Origin: Fictibacillus nanhaiensis
GTDB taxonomy: Bacteria > Bacillota > Bacilli > Bacillales > Fictibacillaceae
DNA: 64,000 nt
Assembly (NCBI RefSeq): GCF_019801215.1
Contig: NZ_JAHVJO010000002.1
Coordinates: 744,001 to 808,000 of the forward strand
Direction of reading: 5' to 3'
Positions 35,786 through 44,676 of this stretch are shown piece by piece. The stretch's first letter is position 1. Each line of letters starts with the position of its first letter. The notes below the pieces were generated by a model, which saw nothing but the letters and a program-made list of their open reading frames with translations, made no database searches and was not told where the DNA came from. Made by a program: the position numbers and the translations under genes.

Positions 35786-36742
35786 TTACGTTTTTGGTGC
35801 AAGCTCTTGTTGAACTTGATCCAAAGTCGGGAGAGCCGTCATCGCTCCTTTTACAGAGGCAGCAAGCCCTCCTGAAATGCTCGCGAACTCAGCCATCTTA
35901 CATGCTTGTTCAAGAGAAACATCTTGAAGTGTACCATTGTATTCGTTTAATCCGTGCAAGATTCCAGACACATAAGCATCACCTGCTCCAGTTGTATCAA
36001 CAGCCTCAACCGCTTTTGCAGGGATATGCTCTCCTCCTTCTTCTGTCACAACATAGCTTCCGTCATCTCCTAGTGTGATAAAGAGAAGCGGAATATTGTA
36101 TTGCTGAAGAACTTTGATCCCTTCCTCAACCTTTTTTAACCCAGTTATAAATTCAAGCTCTTCTTCTGAAATCTTTACAATATCAGCATGAGGCAGCATC
36201 GAGATGATGGTTTCTCGTGCGTGCAGAGCCGTTTTCCACAGTGATAAACGCAAGTTGGGGTCATACGAGATCCACATACCATTTTCTTTTGCCAGTCTTA
36301 CTGCTTTTTCGGTAGCGCTTTTTGATGGCTCGCCTATTAAGGATATCGAGCCAAAATGGAGGATTTTATGTTCCTTGAATAAACTTGGCTGAATATCTTT
36401 TTCTTCTAAAAATCGGTCAGCACTCGGATTAATATAAAAATCAAAGGTGCGTTCACCGTTTTCGGCCAATGTCACAAAGACGGCACCCGTTCGAACGTTG
36501 TCGGTTTTATACACATGAAACGCGTTCACTCCATAGCTTTTCAAGGTATCAATCATAAAGTTTCCTAAAACATCGTCCCCAACTTTACCTAAAAACGCAG
36601 ATTTCGTTCCTAAACGGGCAAGCCCCACTGCCACATTAGCCGGAGCCCCACCAGGACTTTTTTGATAAAAGGCATTGCTATTATCTGTCGGGATAAAATC
36701 AACGAGTGCTTCTCCTAGAGAAATAACTCCCTTTTTCATCAT
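35786..36742 (-). CDS. PfkB-family sugar kinase (fructokinase-like)
   Basis: ATP-dependent kinase of 318 residues. PfkB signature 1 is in SPGGAPANVAVGLARLG (about 29-45) and the catalytic signature 2 is DTTGAGDAYVSGIL (about 250-263, base Asp at 256). The overall pattern matches ScrK-type fructokinases that phosphorylate fructose released inside the cell, though ribokinase-like alternatives exist. Two adjacent ATGs at the start follow AAAGGGAGAGG. It lies 56 nt after the PTS IIA gene on the same strand and is probably co-transcribed, which suggests coupling to PTS sugar uptake. Confidence 0.85.
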   Translation of the reverse strand: MMKKGVISLGEALVDFIPTDNSNAFYQKSPGGAPANVAVGLARLGTKSAFLGKVGDDVLGNFMIDTLKSYGVNAFHVYKTDNVRTGAVFVTLAENGERTFDFYINPSADRFLEEKDIQPSLFKEHKILHFGSISLIGEPSKSATEKAVRLAKENGMWISYDPNLRLSLWKTALHARETIISMLPHADIVKISEEELEFITGLKKVEEGIKVLQQYNIPLLFITLGDDGSYVVTEEGGEHIPAKAVEAVDTTGAGDAYVSGILHGLNEYNGTLQDVSLEQACKMAEFASISGGLAASVKGAMTALPTLDQVQQELAPKT

Positions 36743-36798
36743 TGCCTCTCCCTTTCAATATGGAAACTTTTTAGGCAGCGTCAGCCTGATTTTATCAC

Positions 36799-37299
36799 TT
36801 ATTTCATTTTAATCTGCAATAGTGAAGTTTCCCCTTTTGTTGCTTCTGAAGCAGCACGCTTGTCCATAGATTCTAAAGCTTCACCGTTCGTAATCACAAT
36901 CGGCGTAATCGTACTTGCCGCCTTTTCTTTGATTAGATCAAGATCGAAGCTTAACAGTTTGTCTCCTGCCTTTACTTTATCTCCTACCTTCACAAACCCT
37001 TCAAAGCCTTCTCCATCCATACTCACTGTCTCCAGTCCAACGTGAATCAAGATTTCTGCTCCTGACTCGGATTGGATGCCAATGGCATGCTTCGTGTGGA
37101 AGAACTGAACAATTTCGCCATTTACGGGTGAAACGACGACTCCTTCTGTTGGTTCTATTGCAATACCGTCACCCATCATCTTCTCTGCAAATGTTGGATC
37201 TGGCACTTCTTCTATGGACACAATTTTTCCTGTTAAAGGAGCTACAAGCGTTTCTTCTTTTTGTACTTCTTTTTTTCCAAATAATTTATTAAACATCAT
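36799..37299 (-). CDS. ypqE: PTS IIA(Glc)-type phosphocarrier, YpqE-like
   Basis: Stand-alone IIA(Glc) domain, 166 residues, same size as Bacillus YpqE. It carries phosphate from HPr to a IIB domain. The phosphorylated histidine is in GAEILIHVGLETVSMDGEGF (about 85-104), and the second active-site histidine is in FFHTKHAIGI (about 67-76). The start at 37299 uses AGGTGAG; a GTG two codons upstream lies in the ribosome site. It may serve the IICB protein at 43009, which has no IIA domain of its own. Confidence 0.9.
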   Translation of the reverse strand: MMFNKLFGKKEVQKEETLVAPLTGKIVSIEEVPDPTFAEKMMGDGIAIEPTEGVVVSPVNGEIVQFFHTKHAIGIQSESGAEILIHVGLETVSMDGEGFEGFVKVGDKVKAGDKLLSFDLDLIKEKAASTITPIVITNGEALESMDKRAASEATKGETSLLQIKMK

Positions 37300-37390
37300 T
37301 TCCACTCACCTTTCAGTAAACTTACCTTTATACTTTTCACCTGTCCAACCGCTTTAAAACATTTTTCATAGCGATATAAAGATATAAAAG

Positions 37391-37442
37391 AAGACCAAAG
37401 AACAAACAAGATAGTCATGTCTCGATGTTCTTTCGGTCTTTT
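37391..37442 (-). terminator. Terminator of the M14 peptidase gene
   Basis: Arms AAGACCGAAAGAACA and TGTTCTTTGGTCTT on the minus strand (outer limits 37391-37440), followed by CTTTTAT. Confidence 0.75.
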
Positions 37443-37519
37443 TCATCATGTTTGCAGGTCAAACTTTCCCTATAAAAGTAAGGCAACCCCAACTCTAATG
37501 TCAATTAAAATGATATGGC

Positions 37520-39889
37520 TTATTGATAAAGGGCATTTGATAACAAACGGAATAAATAGTCTGTATGGTCTCGGAAACCAGCTTCTAGTCCGATCAGCGT
37601 TACATCTTTATCTGTTTCTTCAACAATGACCGCTTTTCCTGAAGCTTGTTCATACCCTTTCCAGTGTCCCGCAACAAAAAAGTCACCTGTATTAAATAAC
37701 GCTACAGTTTTAGCTTTACCCAGTTCCGTAAACCAAACCGGCTTGTACACAAATCCTAAGTCGTTGTCCTTATACCCTTTGCTCAGCTCATCTTCTTCAT
37801 ACGAAACTTCTACAATCCCGTTGCTGTCAGAGCCGCCGGTATTCACTTTCACATTTGTTAGACCCAGCATGCTGGATGCTTTAGCACCGCCTGCACCAAT
37901 AGAAATATATTTACCGCCATTCTCTACATACGCTTGAACATTCGTCTTGAATTGGTCGTATGCTTCTTTGCTGCCAAGAACAAAAGGCTTGTTCGCTTCT
38001 CTCATTTTCTCATATTGCAGCATTAGATCGGTTCCGCTGTAAATAAAAGCATCAAATCCAGTTAGGCCGTGCTCGGCTACTTCTTTTGGCGTCACTTCAG
38101 TTACAGAAAAACCTAAACGACGAAGAGCAAGCTTAGTGCCGGCATGCGTTTGTGCTTTATTAATGCCTCCATCTTTCAAAATCGCTACTTTCATTTCTGA
38201 TAATTTTTTCTTCTGAGAGGGAATAACGCTCGTTTCAAGTATAACCCCTGAATTCTTTACAAGCGCCTTATTTTTCCCCGTCACGTTCTCCACATAGAAG
38301 TTTCCATCATTCCCCTTATAAACATCTGTTCCCGCTTGCAGCAATCCATTTACTAGACTCACAGCTTTCACTGAGCTGTTCTTAATCACGTAAGGTCCTT
38401 TTCCGTTCAAAGAGCCTTCAAAGTCCGCTTTTTTTACCTTTGTGGTTTTAACATTTAGTTCTGACTTCACTTCATTCGCCTCAAAGCCCCAAAGCTCCGG
38501 CAAGCTCCATGCTGAAATATCATACATCGCAGGCGTGTCATTCGTAATGTCTTCACCATTCCAAAGCATCGTGTTCGCAAGCCCAGCTTTCGCTTGATCC
38601 ATCTGGACAATGTAAGTACCTTCAGGATATGTCACCCCGTTTGCTTGGAAAGACTTACTCGCTTTTTCAACCGAGATGTCGTTCGTAAGAAGATGATTTA
38701 CGGCTTTCTCCGTAACGGTAGGATCTTTTTTGTCTACTGGAAGTACATAGGCATTCGGAAAAAATCCTTCTTTATGATAAGGATGATCAAAGTTAATACC
38801 TCGTTTGAAGATCTCAATCTGATCTGTCAGCATCCCTTGCTTATTTTTTGTTGAAAACTTTAATGCACCCATCACGGCATCGTTAGCCCATTTCACGCCA
38901 TCCCAGCTGTTCGTCGGTGCTTCGAGCGTATATCCGTAAGCACCATGATACATGGCATACATCGGTGTGAAGATTGGCGGATAATCATCCCAGCCCGCAC
39001 TATCATCACGCTGAGGGATGTACGACCCTGTCATCGTTCGATACGTTTCACTCTCGTATTCTGCCTTATTTTCTACGATCTCTGCCTCCATTGCTTCCGC
39101 CTGATCGAGAGCCCACTTAGAAAACAGATCATATTCATAATTCGGATTATGTGGTGGCGTACAAGGCTCGATCAATCCCGGCTTACCATCGATCCAATTT
39201 ACATATCCGTGAAGGTCCAAGAACACCATCGGATTCCACTCTGTAATAAGATCCACCGTTTGTTGTGTTTCAGGTTGTGACTGCGTAATAAAGTCACGGT
39301 TCAAATCAATGCCTTCACTGTTAAAACGTGTCCCGTCTACTCTGCCATCGGGGTTTGCTACCACGTTAAAGATTAATATATTACTAGCAAGAATGTTCTT
39401 TGTTGTTTCATCGTTCTCAAAAGCAAATCGTTCGATCAGCTGAAGAACTGCATCTGAACCTATGTATTCCGTACCATGAATAGAGCCATTTATCATAACA
39501 GGTACTTTAAAATCCGAATTTTTAGCAACCCATTCTTGCGCTTTCTCTGGATTTTTAATCATTTGCTTACGCAGCTTCTTGTAATGTCCATACTTTCCTT
39601 TGTCTTCAGGATTTGAAATGGTAATCACATATAAAGGATAGCCATCTGCAGATTTACCTGTGATTTCTAAAGAAACACGCTTACTTTCTTTATCAATCTG
39701 TTTAAGCTTTTCCCCCATTTTTGAGTATTTTACAAAATCATAATGCTCAGAGTTAAAAGGACTTCCATCTGCCTCTTCACTCACATTTACATTTTCCCAC
39801 TGTTTTGGTGGTGCTTCTGCTATAACTGCATACGGAGTTGAAGCTAGTAAACTCACACTCAAAAGCCCAGCCATCCATTGTTTTTTCAT
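37520..39889 (-). CDS. Secreted M14 zinc carboxypeptidase with C-terminal GATase-like domain
   Basis: 789 residues. Signal peptide to about residue 25. The peptidase domain spans about 50-345, with zinc ligands His and Glu in SIHGTEYIG (about 138-141), the substrate-binding region NPDGRVDGTRFNSEGIDLNR (about 179-198), and the third ligand in LDLHGYVNW (about 226). YGYTLEAPTN supplies the catalytic Glu at about 318. The C-terminal part (about 600-789) reads like a DJ-1/class I glutamine-amidotransferase fold (VAILKDGGINKAQTHAG, FDAFIYSGTD). This layout is known in secreted Bacillus M14 proteins. No neighbour tells its substrate. Confidence 0.87.
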   Translation of the reverse strand: MKKQWMAGLLSVSLLASTPYAVIAEAPPKQWENVNVSEEADGSPFNSEHYDFVKYSKMGEKLKQIDKESKRVSLEITGKSADGYPLYVITISNPEDKGKYGHYKKLRKQMIKNPEKAQEWVAKNSDFKVPVMINGSIHGTEYIGSDAVLQLIERFAFENDETTKNILASNILIFNVVANPDGRVDGTRFNSEGIDLNRDFITQSQPETQQTVDLITEWNPMVFLDLHGYVNWIDGKPGLIEPCTPPHNPNYEYDLFSKWALDQAEAMEAEIVENKAEYESETYRTMTGSYIPQRDDSAGWDDYPPIFTPMYAMYHGAYGYTLEAPTNSWDGVKWANDAVMGALKFSTKNKQGMLTDQIEIFKRGINFDHPYHKEGFFPNAYVLPVDKKDPTVTEKAVNHLLTNDISVEKASKSFQANGVTYPEGTYIVQMDQAKAGLANTMLWNGEDITNDTPAMYDISAWSLPELWGFEANEVKSELNVKTTKVKKADFEGSLNGKGPYVIKNSSVKAVSLVNGLLQAGTDVYKGNDGNFYVENVTGKNKALVKNSGVILETSVIPSQKKKLSEMKVAILKDGGINKAQTHAGTKLALRRLGFSVTEVTPKEVAEHGLTGFDAFIYSGTDLMLQYEKMREANKPFVLGSKEAYDQFKTNVQAYVENGGKYISIGAGGAKASSMLGLTNVKVNTGGSDSNGIVEVSYEEDELSKGYKDNDLGFVYKPVWFTELGKAKTVALFNTGDFFVAGHWKGYEQASGKAVIVEETDKDVTLIGLEAGFRDHTDYLFRLLSNALYQ

Positions 39890-40072
39890 TCTTTTGTTCT
39901 CCCCTTCCTCATCATGAGAGTAATTATACTTAATGGTGAATATTTATTCAATTATATTTTCATTCGTTTGCACATTACTCCAACTGATATTCCATGTTTC
40001 ACCATGAAAGCCTTTTCATTTTTAGAAAAAGGATAAAAATGAGAACAAAAGCATAGTTCTATGTACACAAAA

Positions 40073-40096
40073 AAACCTCGTTGATACGAGGTTTGC
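40073..40096 (-). terminator. Terminator of the DUF2254 gene
   Basis: Arms AAACCTCGT / ACGAGGTTT, minus-strand T run of seven. It sits just past the stop. Confidence 0.85.
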
Positions 40097-41403
40097 TATT
40101 TTTTATGAGCATTGCCTGTCAGTTTGGCCAATTCATGTTTTCTTTTCGCTATATACTCCAGATCAAGCTGTTGCAGTACCTCTTTTTGGATACCCTGTTC
40201 AACGTATTTTTCAAAATCCCATACTATTTTTTTATTTTCAGCAAGGGCATATCTAGCCGTGATGGTTAGCGCATCATAAATCGTTAGAATTACTGAGATG
40301 TCTTCTTTGCCATAATGGCGAATTTGATAAAAAGTATGATAGACGACTTCTTTGAATGCATGTTTAGGAACTGTTAGTCTCGGCTCATTTTCAGAATCAA
40401 AAAACACCATATAGCCGTCCTTCTTTTCGCCCGCTTTAGCGAGCACCCGTCCAATATTTAATATGCACTGGTTAGCCGTGTTTGGGTCATTAATCCCTGG
40501 TGATATTGCCCGCAAAGCAATTTCCACCAATTTTTGCGTACTAAAGCCAATATCCTGAAAAACACTTCTTTCCCTGCCGAACGTCATATAGGAAAGTAAA
40601 TATTCTTTTAACTCATCATTTATTACCTCTTTGTCTGAAAACACCATCATCACAGGTTGATCCTGAGTTAAAAAATCTCCAGTTTGACATAGAATATCAA
40701 TTTTCAGCTGGTTTTTTTCAGCACATTCGGTCAACCCTTCATGATCGATCAGCTGAAGATAGCCATGTTTGTTCGTAATTATCGTATTTCCATTACAGTG
40801 CGACTGAGCAAAAGTATAATCCTCAATGCGCATCCTTTTATGACTCTCCATCTCGTCTAGTTCATCAAGTACTTCTAGCCCTTCACTCGTTAATCGCTCC
40901 ACCAGTTTACTAACTTGTATAAACGTACCGACATGGTGAATAAAAAAAGCGAAAAAAGCAAGACAGATGATAGCGAGCATGATGCATATCGTTGCAGATA
41001 CTACATATGGCTCTGAGATAGAGTTCTTCATAAACAGCAGCGTGATGACAGAATAGATAAAGCTTCCCATAAAAAAGACGAGAATCCTCATCGTTATCCG
41101 ATCTGTCATAAAGGTAGGCAATGTCCGAGGAGAGTATTGTGAAGAATATGTCGTCAAAACTACCATTATGATTGAGAATGTAAAAGTTGTCATCGTTAAT
41201 AAAGAAGGAGCAATTGAAACTAATATCGTTTGAGCAAGATCAATCTCAGTAAAGAGAAGTTTCGTTATAAGAGAATTTCTTTCAACATCCACACTTGAAT
41301 CAATATAGATGGTGATGAATGCCAATATGACCGAAACAACGCTATAAATACTCGGTATCACCCATATATTCTGCCTCATCTTAAGCAACATCTTTAAAAT
41401 CAT
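40096..41403 (-). CDS. DUF2254 family membrane protein
   Basis: 435 residues. Four helices in the first 165 residues (about 13-32, 60-82, 105-125, 135-157) are followed by a large soluble part. The hallmark of DUF2254 (COG4325), ALRAISPGINDPNTANQCI, is at about 300-318. TFTFSIIMVVLTTYSSQYSPRTL between helices 2 and 3 is also typical. The family has no assigned function; a channel-like role has been guessed but is not established. It is divergent from the aldo/keto reductase gene, with a repeat array between. Confidence 0.85.
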   Translation of the reverse strand: MILKMLLKMRQNIWVIPSIYSVVSVILAFITIYIDSSVDVERNSLITKLLFTEIDLAQTILVSIAPSLLTMTTFTFSIIMVVLTTYSSQYSPRTLPTFMTDRITMRILVFFMGSFIYSVITLLFMKNSISEPYVVSATICIMLAIICLAFFAFFIHHVGTFIQVSKLVERLTSEGLEVLDELDEMESHKRMRIEDYTFAQSHCNGNTIITNKHGYLQLIDHEGLTECAEKNQLKIDILCQTGDFLTQDQPVMMVFSDKEVINDELKEYLLSYMTFGRERSVFQDIGFSTQKLVEIALRAISPGINDPNTANQCILNIGRVLAKAGEKKDGYMVFFDSENEPRLTVPKHAFKEVVYHTFYQIRHYGKEDISVILTIYDALTITARYALAENKKIVWDFEKYVEQGIQKEVLQQLDLEYIAKRKHELAKLTGNAHKK

Positions 41404-41500
41404 TAACTTCTCTCACCACCTACTATTTTACTACTCTTCATCTTCCCCAAAATGGGAGGTTTGTAACAAGGTTAGGCTGAATTCAAGTTTAAGAATTTTA

Positions 41501-41596
41501 ATCATTCCACGTTATTTGGGGATATATCCACGCTAAGATGATGAATTCCTGTTATTTTTCATTTATCCGCGTTAGTTTCAATCATTCCACGTAGCA
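41501..41596. repeat. 20-21 bp period intergenic array related to the one at 7595
   Basis: A degenerate unit like ATTTATCCACGTTATTTTCG recurs with cores at 41510, 41531, 41550, 41570 and 41590. Copies 2 and 3 have drifted (CGCTA, TGTTA). The consensus is the same as that of the array at 7595-7680, 34 kb away. Confidence 0.8.
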
Positions 41597-41646
41597 CAAA
41601 AAAATGTTATAATATGGATAACAAAATGGTGTGAAAGGAAGAAAAG

Positions 41647-42672
41647 ATGAAGGGATATGCCAATAAAGAATCTACACTTCACTATCCGCAAACTACACCA
41701 TGGTTTCATGTGTCACGAATCGCTATCGGAACGCACTTAGGGGAAATGGACACAACAGATTCGTCTTTATACCAAGAATCCATAGCATTTGCTTTATGTA
41801 ATGGAATCAACTTTATAGATACGGCGCTCAACTACCGCGGGATGCGATCTGAAAGAGATGTTGGGGCTGTTTTATGCAAGCTTATTCAGCATGAAAAAAA
41901 GCTAAAAAGAGAAGAAATCGTGGTTTCGACAAAGGCGGGAATTATTCCCGGAGATATTGATCTTCAGCTCCGTCCTGAAAACTACTTAAAAGATAAACTA
42001 TTGCATACTGGGATTCTACAAGAACATGACCTTCAAATCGTCGGTCATCATAAGCATGTGTTAAAGCCATCGTATTATGAGTTTGCCATCCAGCAGAGTT
42101 TAAATCATCTCCAACTTGATACGATTGATATCCACTACCTGCATAACCCGGAAATCTCCATGCAAGTTCTTGGAGAAGAAACGTTTTATCAAGCATTAGA
42201 GGCTTTATTTTGTTTTTACGAAGAACAAGTAGAGCAGGGTGCAATCCGATTTTATGGTCTGGCCGTTTGGTCAGCTTTTACTGAAAATCCCCATGTACGA
42301 GGATATATTTCACTCGAGCGCGTCATCGAAACCGCAAGAAAAGTGGCTGGACCCTCTCATCACTGCCGGTTTATACAGACGCCTTTTCATTACAAAAACC
42401 AAATCGCCTTAACCGACAAAAATCAGCGGGTGAATGATAAATGGCGCACTTTGTTTGAAGCTGCAGAAGAACTGGAAATCTATGTGACGACGAGCGCGCC
42501 TTTTGATTGTGGAAGGTTACAGAACGAAAAGCAATGGACTGCTGATCAACTATTCACCTTTGTTCTTAACACTCCTCGCATTCTTTCTACGATGATCGGA
42601 ATGAAGAGGGTCGAAACTGTGAAGAAAAACCTTTCTGTCATGAAATTACTGAAGCAGGCACACAAAAGTTAG
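41647..42672 (+). CDS. Aldo/keto reductase family protein
   Basis: 341-residue NADPH-dependent oxidoreductase-type barrel. The AKR pattern is seen in NGINFIDTALNYRGMRSERD (catalytic Asp and Tyr, about 52-71) and VVSTKAGI (catalytic Lys, about 98). IDIHYLHNPE (about 160-169) has histidine at the position of the fourth catalytic residue. It is longer than the classic AKRs by an insertion around 105-135 (IDLQLRPENYLKDKLLHTGI), a version common among putative AKRs of Bacillaceae. Substrate unknown. RBS AAAGGAAG. Monocistronic by position, flanked by repeat arrays on both sides. Confidence 0.82.
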   Translation: MKGYANKESTLHYPQTTPWFHVSRIAIGTHLGEMDTTDSSLYQESIAFALCNGINFIDTALNYRGMRSERDVGAVLCKLIQHEKKLKREEIVVSTKAGIIPGDIDLQLRPENYLKDKLLHTGILQEHDLQIVGHHKHVLKPSYYEFAIQQSLNHLQLDTIDIHYLHNPEISMQVLGEETFYQALEALFCFYEEQVEQGAIRFYGLAVWSAFTENPHVRGYISLERVIETARKVAGPSHHCRFIQTPFHYKNQIALTDKNQRVNDKWRTLFEAAEELEIYVTTSAPFDCGRLQNEKQWTADQLFTFVLNTPRILSTMIGMKRVETVKKNLSVMKLLKQAHKS

Positions 42673-42689
42673 TGCCTGCTTTATTCATT

Positions 42690-42795
42690 TTTTTAAGCGA
42701 GCATATAATTTCCTAGACGAGCACAAAAGTCCTTATAGCGAGCATAAAACCTCGTAGGTCGAGCATAAAACCCTCAAGGCGAGCATAAAACGTCC
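42690..42795. repeat. 20-21 bp period intergenic array, unit with CGAGCATAAAA
   Basis: Five units with CGAGCA at 42698, 42718, 42739, 42760 and 42780; the later copies read CGAGCATAAAAC with a variable 8-9 nt filler. It lies between the AKR gene and the operator region of the alpha-glucoside cluster. Confidence 0.82.
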
Positions 42796-42859
42796 AAAGT
42801 CCAAAATATACCTACATCCGAACAAACTTTAATTTTTTTTAGATAATTTAGCTTGTAAA

Positions 42860-42935
42860 TGTAACCGTTTTATTTTACAATCACTTATGCAAACGATTGC
42901 ACCGACTTGCATATACAAATTGTAAGCGTTTCACA
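42860..42935. promoter_or_regulatory. Operator/cre-like sites upstream of the PTS cluster
   Basis: TGCAAACGATTGCA (42888-42901) has palindromic arms TGCAA/TTGCA around a CG, the design of LacI-family and CcpA operators. Two weaker relatives flank it: TGTAACCGTTTTAT (42860) and TGTAAGCGTTTCAC (42921). They lie 74-150 bp before the first gene and suggest catabolite control and/or a sugar-specific LacI-type repressor. Confidence 0.65.
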
Positions 42936-43008
42936 CTTTACACTCACATTCTTATGAATGCGATTTCAAAAATACAACAAAAGAGATATACTTAAGGAGG
43001 AAATCGTT

Positions 43009-44673
43009 TTGAAACAACGTGGAAAACTCATTTCGTTTGATTTCTGGCAAAAGCTTGGTAAAGCGCTTCTTGTCGTAGTAGCGGTCATGCCAGCAGCTGG
43101 TTTGATGATATCATTAGGTAAAGTTATTGCCATGTCGGCTGACGACATCACATTCGTGCAAGCGCTTGCCCGGGTCATGGAAGACATTGGTTGGGCCATC
43201 ATTACGAACTTGCACATCTTGTTCGCTGTAGCCATTGGTGGTTCGTGGGCAAAAGAACGTGCTGGCGGTGCATTTGCAGCTGTTATCGCTTTTATTCTCA
43301 TCAACCGTATTACAGGAGCTATTTTTGGTGTAAACAGCGGCATGATGTTAGAAGAAGATGCAAACGTAAAGTCCCTTTTCGGCAGCGAGTTAATCGTAAG
43401 AGATTACTTCACTTCTGTTCTAGGAGCACCCGCTCTAAACATGGGTGTATTTATCGGTATTATTTCCGGCTTCTTAGGTGCCGTTCTTTTTAACAAGTAT
43501 TATAACTACAACAAGCTTCCTAATGCGTTAGCTTTCTTTAACGGAAAACGTTTTGTACCTTTTGCCGTTATTTTATGGTCAGTGATTACGGCTTTAATTC
43601 TTGCTATCGTTTGGCCGTTCATTCAAGCAGGATTAAATGACTTTGGACGCTGGATCGCAACATCACGCAATACCGCTCCAGTTATCGCACCATTTGTTTT
43701 TGGAACATTAGAGCGACTATTGCTGCCGTTCGGTCTTCATCACATGTTAACGGTGCCGATTAACTATACAGAGCTTGGAGGTACGTACCAGATCATGACT
43801 GGTTCGGGTGCAGGATCATCTGTTGCCGGACAAGATCCATTGTGGCTTGCATGGATCAATGATCTGAACAACTTCTTAGCTGCGGGTGACACGAAGGCAT
43901 ATCAAGCACTTTTAAATGATGTAGTACCTGCCCGTTTTAAAATGGGACAAGTTGTCCTCTCTACCGCTTCATTAGTGGCGATTGCTCTTGCCATGTATTT
44001 GAACGTTGATAAAGATAAACGCACAAAATATAAATCCATGTTCTTCTCTGCTGCACTCGCTGTATTTTTAACAGGTGTAACAGAGCCGATCGAGTTTATG
44101 TTCATGTTTGCTGCACCTCTTCTTTATGTGGTGTATGCACTCACAACAGGTCTTGCGTTTGCTGTGGCAGATCTAATCAACGTACGCGTTCACGCATTTG
44201 GTTTTATTGAACTCTTAACACGTACACCTTTACTCGTAAAAGCAGGGCTTACACGCGATTTAATCAACTTTGCATTTACGTGTATCGTATTCTTTGGAAT
44301 AAACTTCTCCATCTTTTATGTGCTGATTAAAAAGTTCAACCTGCCTACTCCAGGGCGTGCGGGCAACTATATCGAAACAACTGAGGCAGACTCTGGTTCG
44401 ACTGCTAAACGTGAAGCGGCAGCTGGATCAGATAACTCTCAAGCTTCTGCAATCATTGGTCTTCTAGGTGGAGCAGATAACATTGAAGACGTTGACGCCT
44501 GTATGACACGCCTTCGTGTAACGGTAAAAGACACAACACGAGTTGCAGAGGAAAAAGATTGGAAAATAAACGGCGCACTTGGGCTGATCCTTAAAGACAA
44601 AGGAGTTCAAGCGATTTACGGGCCAAAAGCAGACGTTTTAAAATCTGATATTCAGGATCGTTTGGAGCTGTAA
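43009..44673 (+). CDS. PTS IICB component, alpha-glucoside type
   Basis: Membrane sugar permease of the glucose/maltose PTS family, 554 residues, imports and phosphorylates its sugar. The IIC domain (about 10-430) contains about ten helices and the motif GVTEPIEFMFMFAAPLLY; LLPFGLHHMLTVPI holds the conserved histidine. The IIB domain (about 470-554) has the phosphocysteine Cys498 in DACMTRLRV. The TTG at 43009 has AAGGAGG eight bases upstream; an ATG at 42958 has none. No IIA domain is fused, so YpqE or another IIA must donate phosphate. The downstream alpha-glucosidase suggests maltose or a related alpha-glucoside. Confidence 0.9.
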   Translation: MKQRGKLISFDFWQKLGKALLVVVAVMPAAGLMISLGKVIAMSADDITFVQALARVMEDIGWAIITNLHILFAVAIGGSWAKERAGGAFAAVIAFILINRITGAIFGVNSGMMLEEDANVKSLFGSELIVRDYFTSVLGAPALNMGVFIGIISGFLGAVLFNKYYNYNKLPNALAFFNGKRFVPFAVILWSVITALILAIVWPFIQAGLNDFGRWIATSRNTAPVIAPFVFGTLERLLLPFGLHHMLTVPINYTELGGTYQIMTGSGAGSSVAGQDPLWLAWINDLNNFLAAGDTKAYQALLNDVVPARFKMGQVVLSTASLVAIALAMYLNVDKDKRTKYKSMFFSAALAVFLTGVTEPIEFMFMFAAPLLYVVYALTTGLAFAVADLINVRVHAFGFIELLTRTPLLVKAGLTRDLINFAFTCIVFFGINFSIFYVLIKKFNLPTPGRAGNYIETTEADSGSTAKREAAAGSDNSQASAIIGLLGGADNIEDVDACMTRLRVTVKDTTRVAEEKDWKINGALGLILKDKGVQAIYGPKADVLKSDIQDRLEL

Positions 44674-44676
44674 TCA

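Noticed and set aside
35569-36078. 169-codon plus-strand ORF
   Set aside because: Antisense to the sugar kinase and the T-box leader; Leu/Gln-rich shadow composition.
7595-42795. CRISPR arrays
   Set aside because: The four periodic arrays have no alternation of constant repeat and variable spacer of 30 bp or so, the units are degenerate, and no cas gene is in the window.
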